Assembly (NCBI GenBank): GCA_947501615.1
Contig: CANMWK010000005.1
Span: 186,001-250,000 of the forward strand
DNA: 64,000 nt
Origin: an uncultured Tenacibaculum sp.
GTDB taxonomy: Bacteria; Bacteroidota; Bacteroidia; Flavobacteriales; Flavobacteriaceae
Reading direction: 5' to 3'
Position numbers and translations under genes: made by a program. This document shows positions 51,118 through 61,000 of this stretch, in pieces (position 1 is the stretch's first letter; each line of letters starts with the position of its first letter). The notes below the pieces were generated by a model. That model saw only the letters and a list, made by a program, of their open reading frames with translations, made no database searches and was not told where the DNA came from.

Positions 51118-52713
51118 ATGAGTTATAATTTACAATTTACAGATATACTCGTATTATTACTATACTTTATTTTCATAGTTTGGTTTGGTATACGATCATC
51201 AAAAAAAGGAAGCAAATCAACCAAAGATTATTTTTTAGCGGGAAGAAATATGACATGGCCAGTAATCGGTTTTTCATTATTTGCCGCAAGTATTTCAAGT
51301 ACCACGCTTATAGGTAAAAGTGGAGATGCATATTCTACAGGAATTGCTGTTTTTAATTACGATTTAATATCAGTTTTGGTGATGGTATTTTTTGCGATGT
51401 TCTTTTTACCATTTTACATTAAGTCAGGAATATTTACCATACCCGAGTTTTTACAAAAAAGATTCGATAAAAGATCAAGATATTACTTTTCATTCATCAC
51501 ATTAATGGGATCTACATTTTTAGATGCCGCCGGAGCTTTGTATGCAGCTTCCTTATTAATGAAACTCGTTTTTCCTTCAATGACAATAGTTGAATTGTCA
51601 GTCATTTTTGCAGTGATAGTTGCCGCTTATACAATTCCAGGAGGTTTATCAGCAGCAATCAAAGTAGATCTTGTACAAGGAATCTTATTACTTGTGGGAA
51701 CGTTTATACTTACTTTTTTAGCCTTAAAAAACGGAGGTGTTGAGCATTTAAAAAGTCTTCTTTTAGAAGGTGATACCATGATGAAATTGATAAGGCCTTT
51801 AAATGACGATTCCGTACCCTGGCTTGGATTAATTGTAGGAATACCAATTTTAGGATTTTATTTCTGGGGAAATAATCAAGTGTTAGTACAACGTGTATTA
51901 ACAGCAAAATCAATAGATCATGGTAGAAAAGGAATTTTATTAGTAGGTTTTTTTACTGTTTTAATTCTATTCATTATCATATTTCCAGCTGTCATAGGAA
52001 AACATTTATATCCAGATTTACCAAAGAACGATATGATATATCCGAAATTGGTTATAGAGTTAATGCCAGTAGGTTTATTAGGGTTAATGTTAGCCGCTAT
52101 GGTAGCGGCATTAACATCATCATTAAGTGCATTGCTAAGTTCTGTTGCAACATTATTTACAATGGACTTTTACGTTCAGTTTAAAAAAGAAGCATCACAA
52201 AAAGAACAAGTGTATGTAGGAAAAGTAGTTTCTGTAATTGTTTTGATTTTAGCTGTTTTATGGGTACCATTTGTATCTAAGTTCGATTCCTTATTAAAAT
52301 ACTATCAAGAAATGTTAAGTTATATCGCACCTCCAGTAGTTGCTGTATTCTTTTTAGGAGTGTTTTGGAAAAGAATTAATAAGCATGGAGCCTTTTGGGG
52401 GTTAACAGGAGGGGCAATTGCTGCCGTGGTAACAATATTGGTAAGAGTACTATTTGGTGTTGAGTTACTAGGAGATATTCACTTTTTGTTAAAAGTACCT
52501 GTTTACTTTTTGTTTAGTTCAGTTATAATTATTCTGGTTAGTCTGTTTACAGCGCCAGATGATCAAGAAGCTATCAAAGATTTTATTTGGACAAAGAAAA
52601 TATACGATCAAGAAACATTAGAATTAAAAGGAGTTCCTTTTTATAAAAATTTTAGGTTTTGGTCTTTAGCGTTAGTAGTGTTTTGTTTCCTTGTATTGTT
52701 CTTATATCAATAG
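51118..52713 (+). CDS. Sodium:solute symporter (SSS/SLC5 type)
   Basis: A 531-aa inner-membrane protein with about 13-14 transmembrane helices of the SSS family (SGLT/PutP type). Family motifs include DYFLAGRNMTWPVIGFSLF and SSTTLIGKSGDAYSTG near residues 36-75, YTIPGGLSAAIKVDLVQG, and ALTSSLSALLSSVATLFTMDFY around 330-350. In PULs such genes import monosaccharides or short oligosaccharides from the periplasm with Na+. It sits between the glycosidase and esterase genes of the locus. Confidence 0.93.
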   Translation: MSYNLQFTDILVLLLYFIFIVWFGIRSSKKGSKSTKDYFLAGRNMTWPVIGFSLFAASISSTTLIGKSGDAYSTGIAVFNYDLISVLVMVFFAMFFLPFYIKSGIFTIPEFLQKRFDKRSRYYFSFITLMGSTFLDAAGALYAASLLMKLVFPSMTIVELSVIFAVIVAAYTIPGGLSAAIKVDLVQGILLLVGTFILTFLALKNGGVEHLKSLLLEGDTMMKLIRPLNDDSVPWLGLIVGIPILGFYFWGNNQVLVQRVLTAKSIDHGRKGILLVGFFTVLILFIIIFPAVIGKHLYPDLPKNDMIYPKLVIELMPVGLLGLMLAAMVAALTSSLSALLSSVATLFTMDFYVQFKKEASQKEQVYVGKVVSVIVLILAVLWVPFVSKFDSLLKYYQEMLSYIAPPVVAVFFLGVFWKRINKHGAFWGLTGGAIAAVVTILVRVLFGVELLGDIHFLLKVPVYFLFSSVIIILVSLFTAPDDQEAIKDFIWTKKIYDQETLELKGVPFYKNFRFWSLALVVFCFLVLFLYQ

Positions 52714-52751
52714 GAATAGAACACAAAATATAAACTTTTAAAACATAAAAT

Positions 52752-55700
52752 ATGAACAAAAAAATACAATTAATAATGTTGCTTTTTGCATCAGTAGGAA
52801 TGTTTGCTCAAACGACAGTGGTAGATTTTGAAGATGCTTCAACTTATACAATTTCAGGATGGGAAGGAGTTGCAGAAGTAGTTTCAAATCCTGATGCTAC
52901 AGGAATTAATACTTCTGGTAATTCAGCAAAATATACAACTCCAGCGAATAAAGCATGGGCAAATGGAGTGTCGGTGATATTGAATACAGCAATCAATTAT
53001 GCAGATATTAGAAGTTTAGATTTTAGTGTTATTGCTCCGTCCGCCAGTCAAATATATTTGAAATTAGAAAATGATGCAGTAACAGGAGAGACGCAACCAG
53101 AAGCATATGTAACTCCAACAGCAACAAGTGGAGACTGGGAGAGTTTAACCGCTAATTTTTCCGAAATAACAGATGCAACTGAAGCAGCTTCAGCTACATT
53201 TGATAAAATTTTTATCATATTTAACCCTAATGATAATACTGGTGGAGAAGTTTGGCATTTTGATGAAATGAAATCAATTACGAATACTGACCCTTCTGCA
53301 CCAACAGGATTAATGATTTCAGAGGGCGCTAATGAGTTTACCTTAAATTGGGATGACGACCCATTAGCTACAGATGGGTTTAATGTATATATAAGCGAAG
53401 GTACTGGTTCGGCACAATACATAACAACCTTAGCAGCTGGGGCTACTTCTTATACATATACAGGAACAATTGCAGGCGTTACAATTACTGATGGCGGCAC
53501 TTATACGGCTACAGTACAAGCATTACCAGATGCAGATGATAACGCTTATGCAGATTCAGGTTCATTTGTTTTAAATGAAATAGAACCTTCATCACCAACA
53601 GGATTAATGATTTCAGAAGGTACTAATGAGTTTACTTTAAATTGGGATGATAATCCATTAGCAACAGGAGGCTTTAATGTGTACATAAGTGAAAGTTCAG
53701 GATCAGCCCAATACATAACAACTTTAGCAGCAGGAACAACTTCATATACGTATACAGGAACAATTGCTGGCGTTACAATTACTGATGGTGGAACATATAC
53801 AGCTACTGTACAAGCATTACCAGATGCAGATGATAACGCTTATGCAGATTCAGGTTCATTTGTTTTAAATGAAATAGAACCTTCATCACCAACAGGATTA
53901 ATGATTTCAGAAGGTACTAATGAGTTTACTTTAAATTGGGATGATGATCCATTAGCAACAGGCGGTTTTAATGTGTACATAAGTGAAGGATCAGGATCAG
54001 CACAATACATAACAACTTTAGCAGCAGGATCAACTTCATATACGTATACAGGAACGCTTGCAGGAATAACAATTGCTGATGGTGGAACATATACCGCTAC
54101 AGTACAAGCATTACCAGATGCAGATGATAATGCATATGCAAATTCAGGTTCATTTGTTTTAAATGAAGTGGAACCTTCATCACCAACAGGATTAATGATT
54201 TCAGAGGGTACTAATGAGTTTACTTTAAATTGGGATGATGATCCATTAGCAACAGGAGGCTTTAATGTGTACATAAGTGAGGGATCAGGATCAGCACAAT
54301 ACATAACAACCTTAGCAGCAGGGGCAACTTCATATACGTATACAGGAACAATTGCAGGCGTTACAATTACTGATGGCGGAACATATACAGCTACCGTACA
54401 AGCATTACCAGATGCAGATAATAATGCTTATGCAAATTCAGGAGCCTTCAATTTGAATGCAGCAGATCCAGAACCACCAACGAATCCTACAGGACTTTCG
54501 GTTGTTCAAGGTACAGATCAATTTACCTTGAATTGGGATAATGATCCATTGGCTACTGGGGGATTTAATGTTTTTGTAAGTAAAAACACAGATGCTATTC
54601 AATATGTAACAACAGTTCCAGCAGGATCAACATCATATACTTATTCAGGAACACTTGCAGGAATTCCTATTGCTACTGATGGAACTATTTATACTGTAAC
54701 TGTTCAATCATTACCAGATGTTGATGGAAACAATTATTCAAATGCATTGGTATATACAGGAGATATAGATGAAGTTATTTTATCAGATAACGATCCGAAT
54801 TTACATATTTATCTAGCATTCGGACAGTCAAATATGGAAGGTAGTGCACCAGTTGAAAACTCTGATTTTGCAACGAATGATAGATTATTAACATTACAAT
54901 CTTTAGACTGTACTAATTTAGGGAGAGAAAAAAATAAATGGTATGTAATGGCCCCACCAGCAAGTCAATGTTTTAGTCAACTTTCATTGGTGAATACTTT
55001 CGGAAAAGAGATGGTAAATACTCAGCCAAGTAATGTTAAAATAGGAATTATAAATGTAGCCGTAGGTGGATCGGATATTCGTTTGTTTGATAAAGATAAA
55101 TTTGAAGATTACGATACTTTAGCTGAAGATCCTTTTTTTCAAAAAAAAATAACAGCTTACGGAGGTAATCCATATCAACATTTAGTAAACTTAGGTTTAT
55201 TGGCAAAGCAAAAAGGTGTGATTAAAGGGATTTTATTACATCAAGGAGAGTCTAATAATGGAGATACGAATTGGCCTAATTATGTAAAAACGGTTTACGA
55301 CAATTTAATTACAGATTTAGGATTAGAGGCAGCTAAAGTTCCTTTATTAGCAGGAGAAGTAGGTCATACTAACAATGGAGGTTTGGCAGGCGGAATGAAT
55401 TCAATCATTCAAACTTTACCAACTGTAATACCAACTGCTCATGTAATATCATCTGATGGGGTTTCAATTTCTTCTGATAATGTACATTTTGATTCAGTAG
55501 GAGTAAGAGAATTAGGGAAAAGATATGCTCTGAAAATGACTAGTTTATTAACTACATTAAGTACAAATGATGTTGTTTTAGATGAAAATAAATTTGGTTT
55601 AATTCAAAATAATCCAAACCCTGTTACAAATAGTACAAACATTTTATTTAATATTCCTTCTCAAACACATGTGTCGTTAAAAGTGTATAGTATAAGTGGA

Positions 55701-55853
55701 ATTCAAGTAGCAGAATTGATTAATAATGAATTGTCAGCTGGAATTCATTCTGTAGAATTTAGAAAACAAAATTTGTCGCCTGGCTATTACATTTATACTT
55801 TACAAACAGATAAAATGTCAAAAAGCAAAAAGATGATTATCTCATCTGAATAA
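52752..55853 (+). CDS. T9SS-exported multidomain SGNH acetylesterase with tandem fibronectin-like repeats
   Basis: A 1033-aa exported protein. The signal peptide (FASVGMFAQ) precedes a carbohydrate-binding-like domain (DFEDASTYTISGWEG to about residue 175), four nearly identical 98-residue fibronectin III-like repeats, a fifth divergent one (about 572-670) and an SGNH/SASA (PF03629, CE6-like) esterase from about 680 to 930. The nucleophile is S693 in GQSNMEG; HQGESN and D909-x-x-H912 (DNVHFD) complete the site. A T9SS type A sorting domain ends the protein (SLKVYSISGIQVAELI, LSPGYYIYTLQTDKM). It probably removes acetyl groups from hemicellulose at the cell surface. A stand-alone copy of the esterase domain follows at 56020. 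Confidence 0.88.
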   Translation: MNKKIQLIMLLFASVGMFAQTTVVDFEDASTYTISGWEGVAEVVSNPDATGINTSGNSAKYTTPANKAWANGVSVILNTAINYADIRSLDFSVIAPSASQIYLKLENDAVTGETQPEAYVTPTATSGDWESLTANFSEITDATEAASATFDKIFIIFNPNDNTGGEVWHFDEMKSITNTDPSAPTGLMISEGANEFTLNWDDDPLATDGFNVYISEGTGSAQYITTLAAGATSYTYTGTIAGVTITDGGTYTATVQALPDADDNAYADSGSFVLNEIEPSSPTGLMISEGTNEFTLNWDDNPLATGGFNVYISESSGSAQYITTLAAGTTSYTYTGTIAGVTITDGGTYTATVQALPDADDNAYADSGSFVLNEIEPSSPTGLMISEGTNEFTLNWDDDPLATGGFNVYISEGSGSAQYITTLAAGSTSYTYTGTLAGITIADGGTYTATVQALPDADDNAYANSGSFVLNEVEPSSPTGLMISEGTNEFTLNWDDDPLATGGFNVYISEGSGSAQYITTLAAGATSYTYTGTIAGVTITDGGTYTATVQALPDADNNAYANSGAFNLNAADPEPPTNPTGLSVVQGTDQFTLNWDNDPLATGGFNVFVSKNTDAIQYVTTVPAGSTSYTYSGTLAGIPIATDGTIYTVTVQSLPDVDGNNYSNALVYTGDIDEVILSDNDPNLHIYLAFGQSNMEGSAPVENSDFATNDRLLTLQSLDCTNLGREKNKWYVMAPPASQCFSQLSLVNTFGKEMVNTQPSNVKIGIINVAVGGSDIRLFDKDKFEDYDTLAEDPFFQKKITAYGGNPYQHLVNLGLLAKQKGVIKGILLHQGESNNGDTNWPNYVKTVYDNLITDLGLEAAKVPLLAGEVGHTNNGGLAGGMNSIIQTLPTVIPTAHVISSDGVSISSDNVHFDSVGVRELGKRYALKMTSLLTTLSTNDVVLDENKFGLIQNNPNPVTNSTNILFNIPSQTHVSLKVYSISGIQVAELINNELSAGIHSVEFRKQNLSPGYYIYTLQTDKMSKSKKMIISSE
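53289..54464 (+). repeat. Four tandem 294-bp repeats encoding fibronectin-like domains
   Basis: Units start at 53289, 53583, 53877 and 54171, each exactly 294 bp (98 codons), opening with [S/A]PTGLMISEG and closing with ALPDADDNAYA. They are nearly identical at nucleotide level; a fifth unit from 54465 is much more diverged. Such close copies point to recent unequal recombination and may vary in number between strains. Confidence 0.85.
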
Positions 55854-55860
55854 TCCCCTT

Positions 55861-55905
55861 ATTCTGGGCAAGACTTAGAACTATTTAAAAGGTTTTGCTC
55901 AGAAT
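55861..55905 (+). other. Intercistronic hairpin between the two esterase genes
   Basis: ATTCTGGGCAAGAC (55861-55874) pairs with GTTTTGCTCAGAAT (55892-55905) with two G-T pairs and no clear T tract. It may lower expression of, or protect, the transcript of one side. It sits in the largest gap (166 bases) of the PUL. Confidence 0.4.
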
Positions 55906-56019
55906 TATCTAGAAATAAATGTTTTTGTTTTAGAGAATGGTGATTTTTAATTAGTATGAAGTTTTATAGTATTTTACTTTTAATGCAATTATATCAAATC
56001 TAAAGTTTAATTCGTTAAC

Positions 56020-56850
56020 ATGAAAACAAAAATTCTGTTTATAGCATTAATTATATCTTTTTTGAAAGCTTTTACTCAAGATCCAAATTTTCATATTTAT
56101 TTATGTTTCGGACAGTCCAATATGGAAGGTTCTGCTACTATTGAAGAACAAGATAAAATACAAAATGACCGTTTTCTTACATTACAACCCTTGAATTGTA
56201 AAGAACTTTCAAGAAAAAAAGGTGTATGGTATCCTGCAGTTCCACCACTAAGTCAATGTCATGTGGGGTTATCTCCTGCAGATTACTTTGGAAGAACAAT
56301 GGTGGAGAATTTACCCGATACGATAAAAATAGGAGTAATAAACATAGCAGTAGGAGGTTGTGATATTCGATTGTTTGATAAAGATTTATATAAAAATTAT
56401 CTTTCTACTTATAAAGAAGAATGGTTTACAAATAAAGTAAAAGATTACGGTGATAATCCGTATAAGTATCTCATTAATTTAGCTAAAAAGGCTCAAAAAG
56501 ATGGAGTAATCAAGGGAATATTATTGCATCAAGGAGAAACAAACACAGGAGATGAAAAATGGGGTTTGTATGTACAGAAAATCTATAAGAGTATACTAAG
56601 AGATTTATCTTTAACCCCTAATAAAGTACCTTTATTGGTTGGTGAAGTTGTTCATGAAAAGCAAGGAGGGGTTTGCGCAAAAATGAATTCAATAATTAAT
56701 AGAATACCAATGTTAATACCTACTGCTTATGTCATTTCTTCTGAAGGATGTAACGTAAGAAAAGATAAAGTTCATTTTAATTCGAAAGGGGTTAGAGAAT
56801 TAGGAAAACGCTATGCAAAGAAAATGTTGGCAATCAAAGAAAAGAAATAA
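56020..56850 (+). CDS. SGNH (SASA-type) carbohydrate acetylesterase, stand-alone
   Basis: A 276-aa exported enzyme. The signal peptide (MKTKILFIALIISFLKAFT) is followed directly by the esterase: HIYLCFGQSNMEGSA (nucleophile Ser near residue 36), GVINIAVGGCDIRLFDK, GILLHQGETN, and the Asp-His pair near the end in RKDKVHFNSKGVRELG. It closely follows the catalytic domain of the gene before it (GQSNMEG, AVGG.DIRLFDKD, VRELGKRYA), so they are paralogues, one soluble and one T9SS-exported and repeat-bearing. It has no sorting tail and is therefore probably periplasmic. It would deacetylate imported oligosaccharides (inference). Confidence 0.9.
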   Translation: MKTKILFIALIISFLKAFTQDPNFHIYLCFGQSNMEGSATIEEQDKIQNDRFLTLQPLNCKELSRKKGVWYPAVPPLSQCHVGLSPADYFGRTMVENLPDTIKIGVINIAVGGCDIRLFDKDLYKNYLSTYKEEWFTNKVKDYGDNPYKYLINLAKKAQKDGVIKGILLHQGETNTGDEKWGLYVQKIYKSILRDLSLTPNKVPLLVGEVVHEKQGGVCAKMNSIINRIPMLIPTAYVISSEGCNVRKDKVHFNSKGVRELGKRYAKKMLAIKEKK

Positions 56851-56885
56851 TACAAAATATAGCATTTCATAAAAAAATAAGGAAA

Positions 56886-57857
56886 ATGAAACTATACCCG
56901 ATAAAATTTAATCCTATTTTAAAAGAAAAAATATGGGGAGGAGAGAAACTAACACAAACATTTAAAAAGAAATCGACCAAAAATAATATTGGAGAAAGCT
57001 GGGAAGTTTCAGATGTGAAAGGAGATGTTTCCATAGTTTCAAATGGTGATTTAAAAGGAAAAACCTTAAAAGATTTAATCCAAACCTACAAGGGAGATTT
57101 TGTCGGGAATAAGATATATAAGCAATTTGGAGAAGCATTTCCAATTTTAATAAAATTCATAGATGCCAAAACACCACTATCAATTCAAGTTCATCCGAAC
57201 AATGAATTAGCAAAGGAGCGTCACAATTCTTTTGGAAAAAATGAAATGTGGTACATTATGGATAGTGATGCTACTGCTGAATTAATTATTGGGTTTAATG
57301 AAGAGGTTTCGCAAAAGGAATATGTGGAGGCATTAGAAGGAGGTAAAATTTTAGATATTTTAAATGCTGAGAAAATTACAGAGGGAGATGCTTTTTACAT
57401 TCCAACAGGAAGAGTTCATGCGATTGGAGCGGGAACAGTTTTAGCAGAAATTCAACAAACTTCAGATATTACGTATCGTATTTATGATTACGAGAGAGTA
57501 GATAAAACCTCAGGTAAACAAAGAGAGTTACATACTGAACAAGCTTTAGATGCTATCGATTACAGAGTGTATGAATCTTATAAAACAGATTATGAATTGG
57601 TAGAAAACCAGTCTTCTAAACTGATACATACACCTTATTTTAAAACTGATATTATACAGTTGAATGCTACAGTTATTAAAGATTATAAAACATTAGATTC
57701 TTTTGTGATTTATATGTGTGTAGATGGAGTTTTAGAGTTAGAGTTTGAAAGTGAAATTTATGTTGTTGAAAAAGGAGAAACCATAGTATTGCCCGCCAGT
57801 ATTCAGCAAGTTACTTTAAAAAGTACCAAGGCTAAAATATTAGAAATCTACTTGTAG
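56886..57857 (+). CDS. manA: Mannose-6-phosphate isomerase, class I
   Basis: A 323-aa cytosolic zinc enzyme that interconverts mannose 6-phosphate and fructose 6-phosphate. The cupin shows the metal site: Q and H in LSIQVHPN (near residue 98-100), a glutamate in GKNEMWYIM, and the histidine in PTGRVHAIGAG. The N-terminal KEKIWGGEKL and GESWEVSDVKG are typical of the short bacterial form. Lying 35 bases after the esterase gene, it is the last gene of the PUL and shows that mannose is an end product of the pathway. Confidence 0.95.
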   Translation: MKLYPIKFNPILKEKIWGGEKLTQTFKKKSTKNNIGESWEVSDVKGDVSIVSNGDLKGKTLKDLIQTYKGDFVGNKIYKQFGEAFPILIKFIDAKTPLSIQVHPNNELAKERHNSFGKNEMWYIMDSDATAELIIGFNEEVSQKEYVEALEGGKILDILNAEKITEGDAFYIPTGRVHAIGAGTVLAEIQQTSDITYRIYDYERVDKTSGKQRELHTEQALDAIDYRVYESYKTDYELVENQSSKLIHTPYFKTDIIQLNATVIKDYKTLDSFVIYMCVDGVLELEFESEIYVVEKGETIVLPASIQQVTLKSTKAKILEIYL

Positions 57858-57872
57858 CAGTTATACTCACAA

Positions 57873-57955
57873 AGTTATATTCGTGTAGATAAATCGGGAT
57901 CTGCAGATTGGAATAGTAAGAGTTTTAGAAAAAAATAGATGAGTTGTTAGAATAG
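57873..57955 (+). pseudogene. Fragment of a TlpA-like gene (C-terminal end), frameshifted
   Basis: Encodes SYIRVDKSGSADWNSKSFR, nearly the same as the end of the TlpA-like protein at 36630-37178, with 43 bases identical (57888-57930 and 37107-37149). After this an A-run causes a shift: the shifted frame reads KKIDELLE and stops, which matches IDKLVSE in the intact gene. No start, signal anchor or active-site region is present. It is the remains of a TlpA paralogue or a copied 3' end, between manA and the Tricorn-like gene. Confidence 0.7.
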
Positions 57956-58073
57956 CAATAGCTTTTGTAATAGAAACAGAGTTGCGTTAATGCAACTGAG
58001 TTGTTAAAAAATCTTAAAAAAAATAGAACCATCTAGGAAAGCTTTAAATTCGTTGTAAAGAAATCTTACTATA

Positions 58074-61000
58074 ATGAATTTAAAACAAACTACTTTACTA
58101 GTATTACTATCTTTTATTGGCATAACAACCATGCAAGGACAGTTAATACGCAAACCAGCGATAAGTCCAGATGCTTCTCAAATGGCTTTTAGTTATTATG
58201 GAGATATTTGGGTGTATAATCTTAACTCAAAAGATGCAAAAAGGCTAACGATACATAAAGCCTATGAAACAGATCCTGTTTGGAATGCTAAAGGAAATGA
58301 AATTGCTTTTTCTTCTGATAGAAAAGGAAATAGCAATATTTTTACAACTTCAGTAAACGGAGGAGTTCCTAAACAACTAACATATTATCCAACAACAAAT
58401 ATTCCAACCTCTTGGGATAAAAATGGAAATATAATTTTTACAACAAAACGAGTTTTTGCAGGTCCTGAGTGGGATCAGCAAATGTACGCTGTAAATGAAA
58501 ATGGAGGAACACCAACCCGATTGTTAAATGCTTATGGAGAAATGGCAACTGTATCTCCTAACGGAAAACTAATTGCATTTACTAAAGGAGCTTGTAGAAT
58601 TGCACGTGAAGATTATTCTGGTTCTGCACAAAGAGATATTTGGATTTATAATACGCAAACTAAAAAGTACATTCAAATAACAACAAGTAATAAAAACGAC
58701 CATTCACCAGCTTGGGATGCTAGCGGAAATTTATATTTTATCGGAGCAGAAAGTGGTCGATATAATATTTACAAACAACAAATTACTACAGAAGGAGAAG
58801 CTAGTGGTGCGAAACAGAAATTAACGAGTTTAACTAAAAATGGAGTTCGTACTTTCTCTGTTAGTAACAACGGAACAATCGTATATACTTCAGGGATTTC
58901 TGTGTATGAATTAAAGAATGGAAGCAGTAAAAAGTTAGCTATTGCTATAGCTTCAGATAATAGAATAAATTCTGAAGAAACCAAAACAACGAGTAGTGGT
59001 GTTAGAAGTTTTGCGATCTCACCTAATGGTAAAATGGCTGCTGTTGCTATTGATGGAGAAATTTTTGTGAAAGAAAATAATAAGGAGAAAAAGAGAACAA
59101 ACAATGTTAGTAAAGATCCTTACAGCGATAAAAATGTAGGATGGTTTGATGATAAAACAGTAGTGTTTTTATCTGATAGAGATGGTTTATTCCAGTTATA
59201 TAAGGCAACTTCTGCTGATGATAAAGTAGGTATAGAAAGATCTTTAAAAATTGATAATAAAAAATTAACTAGCGCAAAAGAAGATATACAAGGATTTAAT
59301 ATTTCTCCTGATCAGAAGAAAATTGCATATCAAGTAGGAAGAGGTAAATTAATTATTGCAGATATTGAAGATGGTGAATTAAAGAACAAGCAAACATTTG
59401 TAGATAGTTGGTCTGCTCCTGGAGGTGTTTCTTGGAGTCCAGATAGCAAGTATATTGCATATTCTCAAACGGATTTAGATTTTGATACTGAAATTTTTAT
59501 TCAATCTGTTGCAGATAAGAGTAAAAAAATGAATGTAAGTATGCATCCAAGAAACGACTTGAATCCAGTTTGGAGTCCAGATGGAAAGAAATTAGCATTT
59601 CTTTCTAACAGAAACGATATCAATTATGATGTTTGGATGGTTTGGTTACAAAAAGAAGATTGGGAAAAGTCGAGAATAGATCACGAAGAAGGTGACTATT
59701 ACAAGAAAGAGGATGAAAAGAAAGCTAAAGGAGATAAAAAAGAAGCAGCTAAAAAACCTAAGAAACCAAAAAAGAAGGCTGTAGTAGTAAAGATAGATGA
59801 AGAGCGAATTTTTGACAGATTAGTTCAAGTTACGTCATTATCAGACGATGAGTTTAGTTTAGCATTTAGTGGTGATAGTAACTTCATGTATTACTCAGCT
59901 ACAGATCCATCTTCAAAAAGAAGAAACTTATATAAAATTAAGTGGGATGGTTCTAAACCTAAAGCGATTAAAGGTGGAGCTAGAGCTGGAGGTTTTTCAT
60001 TACAAAAAGGAAAATTATATTTTACTGCTGGAGGAGTTATAAAAGAATTAAACACAAAGTCAGATAGAATTACAGTATATCCGCATAAAGCAACATATAC
60101 AAAGTATAGAGGAAAGATTAACGAACAAGTATTTAACGAAGGAATTAGAGCGTTAACTGCTGGTTTTTATGATCCTAATTTCCACGGATATGATTGGAAT
60201 TCTTTAGTAAAGCGATACAAACCTTGGGTATTATCTGCAACTACCGATCAGGATTATTCGTATATGTTCAATTTATTATTAGGACAATTAAATGCAAGTC
60301 ATATGGGGTATAGAAGTTTTACTCCACGAAATCCTTCTGATAAAATAGGATTATTAGGATTAGATGTTACAGATACAAGTAATGGAGCAAAAGTAAACTA
60401 TGTCTTACCAAATTCTGTATCAGACAAATCTAAGAATAAATTAACTATAGGAGATGTAATTACTCATGTAAACGGAATTGAAGTTCCTAAAGGAGAAAGC
60501 TTCTATAAATCACTTAAAAATACGATTAATACAGAAACATTATTAACCTTAAGTTCTGGTAAAGAAGTTGTATTACGTCCTCAAGGAAGTTTAAGAAGAT
60601 TACAATATGAAGAGTGGATTCGTTCTAGAAAAAAGTTAGTTGATCAATATTCAAATGGGCAATTAGGATATATTCATATTCAAGGAATGAACCAGCCAAG
60701 TTTTGAGCGTTTCGAGAGAGAATTAAAAGCGAGTGGTTATGGTAAAAAAGGAATCGTAATTGACGTAAGATATAACGGTGGAGGATGGACTACAGATAGA
60801 TTAATGGCGGTATTAAATGTAAAGCAACATGCGTATACAGTTCCAAGAGGCGCAACGAAGTCATTAAAAAATCACAAGAAATTCGAAAATCATTATCCGT
60901 ATAACGAAAGAGCAATATTATCAGTAAACACAAAACCAGTTGTAGCTTTATGTAACGAGAACAGTTACTCAAATGCAGAAATTTTCTCACATGCGTTCAA

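Noticed and set aside
53840-54304. Minus-strand ORF of 154 codons
   Set aside because: It is the antisense of the fibronectin repeats, open because the repeated unit happens to be open on that strand; the plus-strand domains are clear.
53289-54464. Tandem repeats considered as a CRISPR-like array
   Set aside because: Units are 294 bp, contiguous, without spacers, and encode protein domains in frame.
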